A stretch of DNA of 8,740 nt, taken from an uncultured Neisseria sp. (lineage in GTDB: Bacteria > Pseudomonadota > Gammaproteobacteria > Burkholderiales > Neisseriaceae). The DNA lies in contig CAMURX010000065.1 in assembly GCA_947097615.1 (NCBI GenBank), positions 1 through 8,740 of the forward strand. Reading direction: 5' to 3'. A program made the position numbers and the translations under genes. The notes below the pieces were generated by a model that was not told the DNA's origin, did not search any database, and saw only the letters and a program-made list of their open reading frames with translations. Position 1 is the stretch's first letter. Each line of letters starts with the position of its first letter. This document shows, piece after piece, positions 5,838 through 8,740 of this stretch.

Positions 5838-6967
5838 TGCCCCGCCCCGTTCCATTCAATATCCATGGTTGTGGCGTCGGTAAACGCGATGCCTTTGCGC
5901 CATGCGCGCCATGCGGTTTCTGCGGTGGAGAGCGCCGTCCCGTAGGCGGGTATGTCGGCCAGCACATCCCGCGCCGCCGCGTAATCCGCCCGCACTTGGG
6001 CAAAGTTTTTTTCGCGCCGTACCTGCCGTGCAAACAGCGGCCACAAGGGTTTGGACACCGTGGCCGCCGTGCCGATACGCTGCCGCTCAAACCGCCACAG
6101 GCCGTCTGAATACGACAAAGCGCCTGCGAGCAGATGAATGCCGCTGGTTGAACGCGGGTTGCATTCAATCACATAAATTTCATGGTTTGGGCTGACGATA
6201 AAATCAAACGCCACTTGCCCGTGAAACCCATTTTGCGCGGCAAACGCTGCCACAAACGCCTCAATGCGCGGCTCGTCGATGCGGCGGAAATAAGTCGATG
6301 CCGAGCCGTTGATCAGATACATCGGCTCGTACACCACCTGCGCCGCCACCTGTCCGCGTTCGCACACCGCATAGCTGCACAGAGCCTTGCCCGCAATGCG
6401 CTGCTGCTGCACCCACGGCGCGGCGGCACTAATCGGCAGCGCCGCAGTTTCAGACGGCACGGGCGCGATTCTCACCTGCCGCCCGAAGCGGCTGTACACC
6501 GGCTTGAACACCGAATCGGCCAAACGCGAAAAATCAATCTCCGCCGCCGATTCCAGCAGCCGCGTTTCGGGAAAACACACCCCTGCGCCGCGCGGCAGAT
6601 AATCAAAAAACCGCGCCTTGTGGTGCAGCCCCAGCAGCAGATCGCGCGGCGGCATAAACAGTTTTCGCTGCTCTGGTTCAGGCAGCGGCACATGCGCCAG
6701 ATGGAAAATATCCTCGCAGGTGGGGACAACCCAATCTGCCTGCGCCGCCAAATCCGCCATTGCCGCCGCATAGCCCGCAAAATCCGTGCGCGGCGCAGGA
6801 ATGCGGCAATAGCGCACCTTCCGGTTATTTCGCGCAGCAAAAGCTGCCACGGGAAAGCGCAGGCTGTCGCACAAGGTAATGCGCTCTGCGGCTTTCAGGC
6901 TGCCTGAAACAACGGCAATCCAGTCCAAAACCGCAGGCGCACGCGGGCAGGTGATGAGAATGTTCAT
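5834..6967 (-). CDS. ATP-grasp ligase
   Basis: A 377-residue ATP-grasp enzyme, a family that activates a carboxylate as acyl phosphate and joins it to an amine or other nucleophile. It has an N-terminal Rossmann-like part (MNILITCPRAPAVLDW), Lys117 in HHKARFFDYL and Lys155 in VFKPVYSRFG for ATP phosphates, a hinge around VQQQRIAG (186-193), and the metal-binding residues Asp255 in VAFDFIV plus Glu268 and Asn270 in ECNPRSTSG. All key residues are present, so it should be active. Overall shape resembles the carbamoyl-phosphate-synthase-like / PylC group of small-molecule ligases more than D-Ala-D-Ala ligase; this is an impression. It is the first gene of the operon and its stop overlaps the acyltransferase start. 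The ATG at 6967 has no clear Shine-Dalgarno sequence, and a DUS stem-loop sits about 50 bases upstream, so its translation may be low or controlled. It may attach an amino acid or amine to the acid made by the other enzymes. Confidence 0.88.
   Translation of the reverse strand: MNILITCPRAPAVLDWIAVVSGSLKAAERITLCDSLRFPVAAFAARNNRKVRYCRIPAPRTDFAGYAAAMADLAAQADWVVPTCEDIFHLAHVPLPEPEQRKLFMPPRDLLLGLHHKARFFDYLPRGAGVCFPETRLLESAAEIDFSRLADSVFKPVYSRFGRQVRIAPVPSETAALPISAAAPWVQQQRIAGKALCSYAVCERGQVAAQVVYEPMYLINGSASTYFRRIDEPRIEAFVAAFAAQNGFHGQVAFDFIVSPNHEIYVIECNPRSTSGIHLLAGALSYSDGLWRFERQRIGTAATVSKPLWPLFARQVRREKNFAQVRADYAAARDVLADIPAYGTALSTAETAWRAWRKGIAFTDATTMDIEWNGAGQ
6099..6110 (+). repeat. DUS AGGCCGTCTGAA
   Basis: Exact Neisseria-dialect uptake sequence in the ATP-grasp gene, antisense to it (Tyr-Ser-Asp-Gly-Leu-Trp on the coding strand). 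Confidence 0.85.
6449..6458 (-). repeat. DUS core GCCGTCTGAA (GT-flanked)
   Basis: Exact ten-base Neisseria core in the ATP-grasp gene, sense to coding. The two bases before it are GT rather than AG or AT. Confidence 0.7.
6894..6908. repeat. Palindromic overlapping DUS pair in the ATP-grasp gene
   Basis: TTCAGGCTGCCTGAA carries AGGCAGCCTGAA on the - strand (6894..6905) and AGGCTGCCTGAA on the + strand (6897..6908). It encodes Ser-Gly-Ser-Leu-Lys near residues 21-25. The flank continues as the same bases found in the two terminator-like elements: TGCGGCTTTCAGGCTGC at 6887..6903 is identical to 749..765 and 7035..7051. Confidence 0.8.
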
Positions 6968-7016
6968 ATTCGGGTGGCGGCCGGCGGCCTGAAAGTTTTG
7001 CGGATGGTTTGGTGAG

Positions 7017-7051
7017 GCAGCCTGAAAACCGTTTTGCGGCTTTCAGGCTGC
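7017..7051 (+). repeat. Second copy of the 35-base DUS stem-loop, upstream of the operon
   Basis: Differs from 731..765 at one base only (C for T in the left arm, turning a G-U pair into G-C). The arms GCAGCCTGAAA and TTTCAGGCTGC pair perfectly (11 bp) and an inner CCG/CGG adds three after one mismatch, around TTTTG. The left arm is part of an exact AGGCAGCCTGAA at 7015..7026; the right arm continues as AAGCAGCCTGAA on the - strand. On the + strand it is followed by CTTTTGG, a poor tail; on the - strand by no T-run. It lies in the probable leader of the operon, so it may be an attenuator, a blocker of antisense transcription, or only an uptake or recombination element. Confidence 0.75.
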
Positions 7052-7083
7052 TTTTGGATTGACTATTTGCTATTAAAGCCGTG

Positions 7084-7112
7084 CCACAAAAGCAGTAGTA
7101 CCAGCGTGTCAA
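7084..7112 (-). promoter_or_regulatory. Possible promoter of the six-gene operon
   Basis: A perfect -35 box TTGACA lies on the - strand at 7112..7107, just past the terminator of the small upstream gene. No good -10 box follows at 17 bases (TTGTGG at 7089..7084); a better-looking TTTAAT at 7077..7072 is 29 bases away, too far for sigma-70. The operon needs a promoter between 7117 and 6968 if the upstream terminator works, which is the main argument. Weak call. Confidence 0.25.
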
Positions 7113-7117
7113 ACGCC

Positions 7118-7136
7118 AAAAAAGACGGCAGCCGTC
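7118..7136 (-). terminator. Intrinsic terminator overlapping the stop codon of the small membrane protein gene
   Basis: On the - strand GACGGCTGCCGTC can fold (five G-C-rich pairs, CTG loop) and is followed directly by six T (complement of 7118..7123). The hairpin shares bases with the TGA stop at 7137..7135. The stem is short, but the tail is good. It separates the small gene from the six-gene operon. Confidence 0.65.
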
Positions 7137-7347
7137 AGCGGCGCACGGCACGGGCTTCGGGCGTATCGTGCTGTTGGAAAAACGCCGGATCTTTTGTTAA
7201 ACAACGTGCGGCACGGGCATAACGACCATGAGCAACGAAGAAATCTAAAAAATAAAAATCAGGGGTGATGCGCTTGGCAAAACGATACAGATGGCAGAAA
7301 TATACCAATATTGGCAGCAGCAAAACTGCCTTGAGATAAACGATCAT
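7135..7347 (-). CDS. Small predicted membrane protein, function unknown
   Basis: A 70-residue protein I do not recognise. Residues 1-21 (MIVYLKAVLLLPILVYFCHLY) form one strong hydrophobic helix followed by positive residues (RFAKRI), suggesting an N-terminal anchor with the rest in the cytoplasm. The remaining part is polar, with aromatic clusters (DFYFLDFFVAHGRYARAARC) and a basic C terminus. The frame opens at an ATG at 7371, but 7347 is preferred because GGGGGAG (7354..7360) sits six bases before it, a near-ideal ribosome site that would otherwise be inside the gene. It lies between murA and the operon on the same strand, 109 bases after murA, and has its own terminator, so it is probably a separate unit. 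A role with the operon cannot be excluded. The good ribosome site and terminator argue that it is real. Confidence 0.7.
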   Translation of the reverse strand: MIVYLKAVLLLPILVYFCHLYRFAKRITPDFYFLDFFVAHGRYARAARCLTKDPAFFQQHDTPEARAVRR

Positions 7348-7353
7348 AGCTTG

Positions 7354-7360
7354 CTCCCCC
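7354..7360 (-). promoter_or_regulatory. Ribosome binding site deciding the start of the small membrane protein
   Basis: GGGGGAG on the - strand, six bases before ATG 7347. It rules against the alternative ATG at 7371, eight codons upstream. Confidence 0.75.
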
Positions 7361-7382
7361 AAAGATTCCACATACCTATATT

Positions 7383-7394
7383 TTCAGGCTGCCT
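7383..7394 (-). repeat. DUS AGGCAGCCTGAA
   Basis: Exact second-dialect uptake sequence in the gap between murA and the small membrane protein gene. Confidence 0.85.
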
Positions 7395-7400
7395 ACCAAT

Positions 7401-7436
7401 ACGAAAGACTGCCTTTTTCCGCAGCCTTTCTTTCGT
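7401..7436. repeat. Inverted repeat downstream of murA
   Basis: ACGAAAGA (7401..7408) and TCTTTCGT (7429..7436) pair perfectly over eight bases; a second stem (CTGC/GCAG) can form inside with a four-base bulge. It lies 20 bases after the murA stop. Neither strand shows a T-run directly after the stem, so it may be a weak or Rho-assisted terminator or an mRNA 3' stabiliser. Confidence 0.5.
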
Positions 7437-7456
7437 TCACCAATGCTTTCAGCAGC

Positions 7457-8740
<1,284 letters not shown>

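Noticed and set aside
5838..5855. Upstream ATG for the acyltransferase (six extra residues)
   Set aside because: The ATG at 5837 overlaps the ATP-grasp stop as ATGA and has GGGG seven bases upstream; the extra residues encode that ribosome site.
731..7051. Transposon interpretation of the two 35-base repeats
   Set aside because: They are direct repeats, each palindromic and made of DUS, with no transposase or target-site duplication. Uptake and termination functions or homologous exchange explain them better.
6825..7151. 108-codon - strand frame spanning the leader and the ATP-grasp start
   Set aside because: It overlaps the end of the 70-residue gene and the start of the ATP-grasp gene in another frame, runs through the stem-loop and has no protein-like pattern.
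7354..7395. Promoter for the small membrane protein gene around TTGGTA and TATAGG on the - strand
   Set aside because: The two boxes are only 13 bases apart and each matches consensus at four of six positions; not enough to call.

Overview
The window suggests a naturally transformable, GC-rich member of the Neisseriaceae. The MurA protein closely resembles neisserial MurA, and the DNA is dotted with 12-base DNA uptake sequences (DUS) in two dialects. Seven exact copies of AGGCCGTCTGAA and one of ATGCCGTCTGAA are the Neisseria types. Eight exact copies of AGGCAGCCTGAA are the type associated with Kingella, and two AGGCTGCCTGAA (Simonsiella type) arise where sites overlap as palindromes. The mixture, together with high GC, fits a Neisseriaceae lineage outside the meningococcus/gonococcus group. 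I cannot fix the genus.

Layout from left to right: (1) a sirtuin-type NAD-dependent protein deacylase on the + strand (8..691), its stop codon embedded in a DUS; (2) a DUS-rich convergent intergenic region (692..767) holding an intrinsic terminator; (3) a six-gene operon on the - strand (6967 down to 768); (4) a leader region (6968..7117) with a second near-identical copy of the 35-base terminator stem-loop and a possible promoter; (5) a 70-residue predicted membrane protein gene on the - strand (7347..7135) with its own terminator at its stop codon; (6) an inverted repeat, then murA on the - strand (8722..7457).

In transcription order the operon encodes an ATP-grasp ligase, a GNAT/FemAB-like acyltransferase, an OleD-like NAD(P)-dependent reductase, a lactonase-type metallo-beta-lactamase-fold hydrolase, a PaaK/F390-synthetase-like adenylate-forming enzyme, and a FabH/OleA-like ketosynthase III. 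Four of the five junctions overlap (three ATGA overlaps and one 26-base overlap), so the proteins are probably made together. All six keep their main catalytic motifs. Together they could activate a carboxylic acid, extend it by Claisen condensation, reduce the beta-keto group, hydrolyse a thioester or lactone, and form one or two amide or ester bonds. That is the logic of a small lipid-like or amino-acid-conjugated metabolite. No carrier protein, transporter or regulator lies inside the operon. I do not recognise a characterised pathway with this gene set, and the product is unknown.

Two features suggest the operon is a movable cassette. It is bracketed by the two 35-base stem-loop copies (34 of 35 bases identical, same orientation). 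All Neisseria-dialect DUS in the window lie inside its coding sequences, while nearly all intergenic DUS are of the other dialect.
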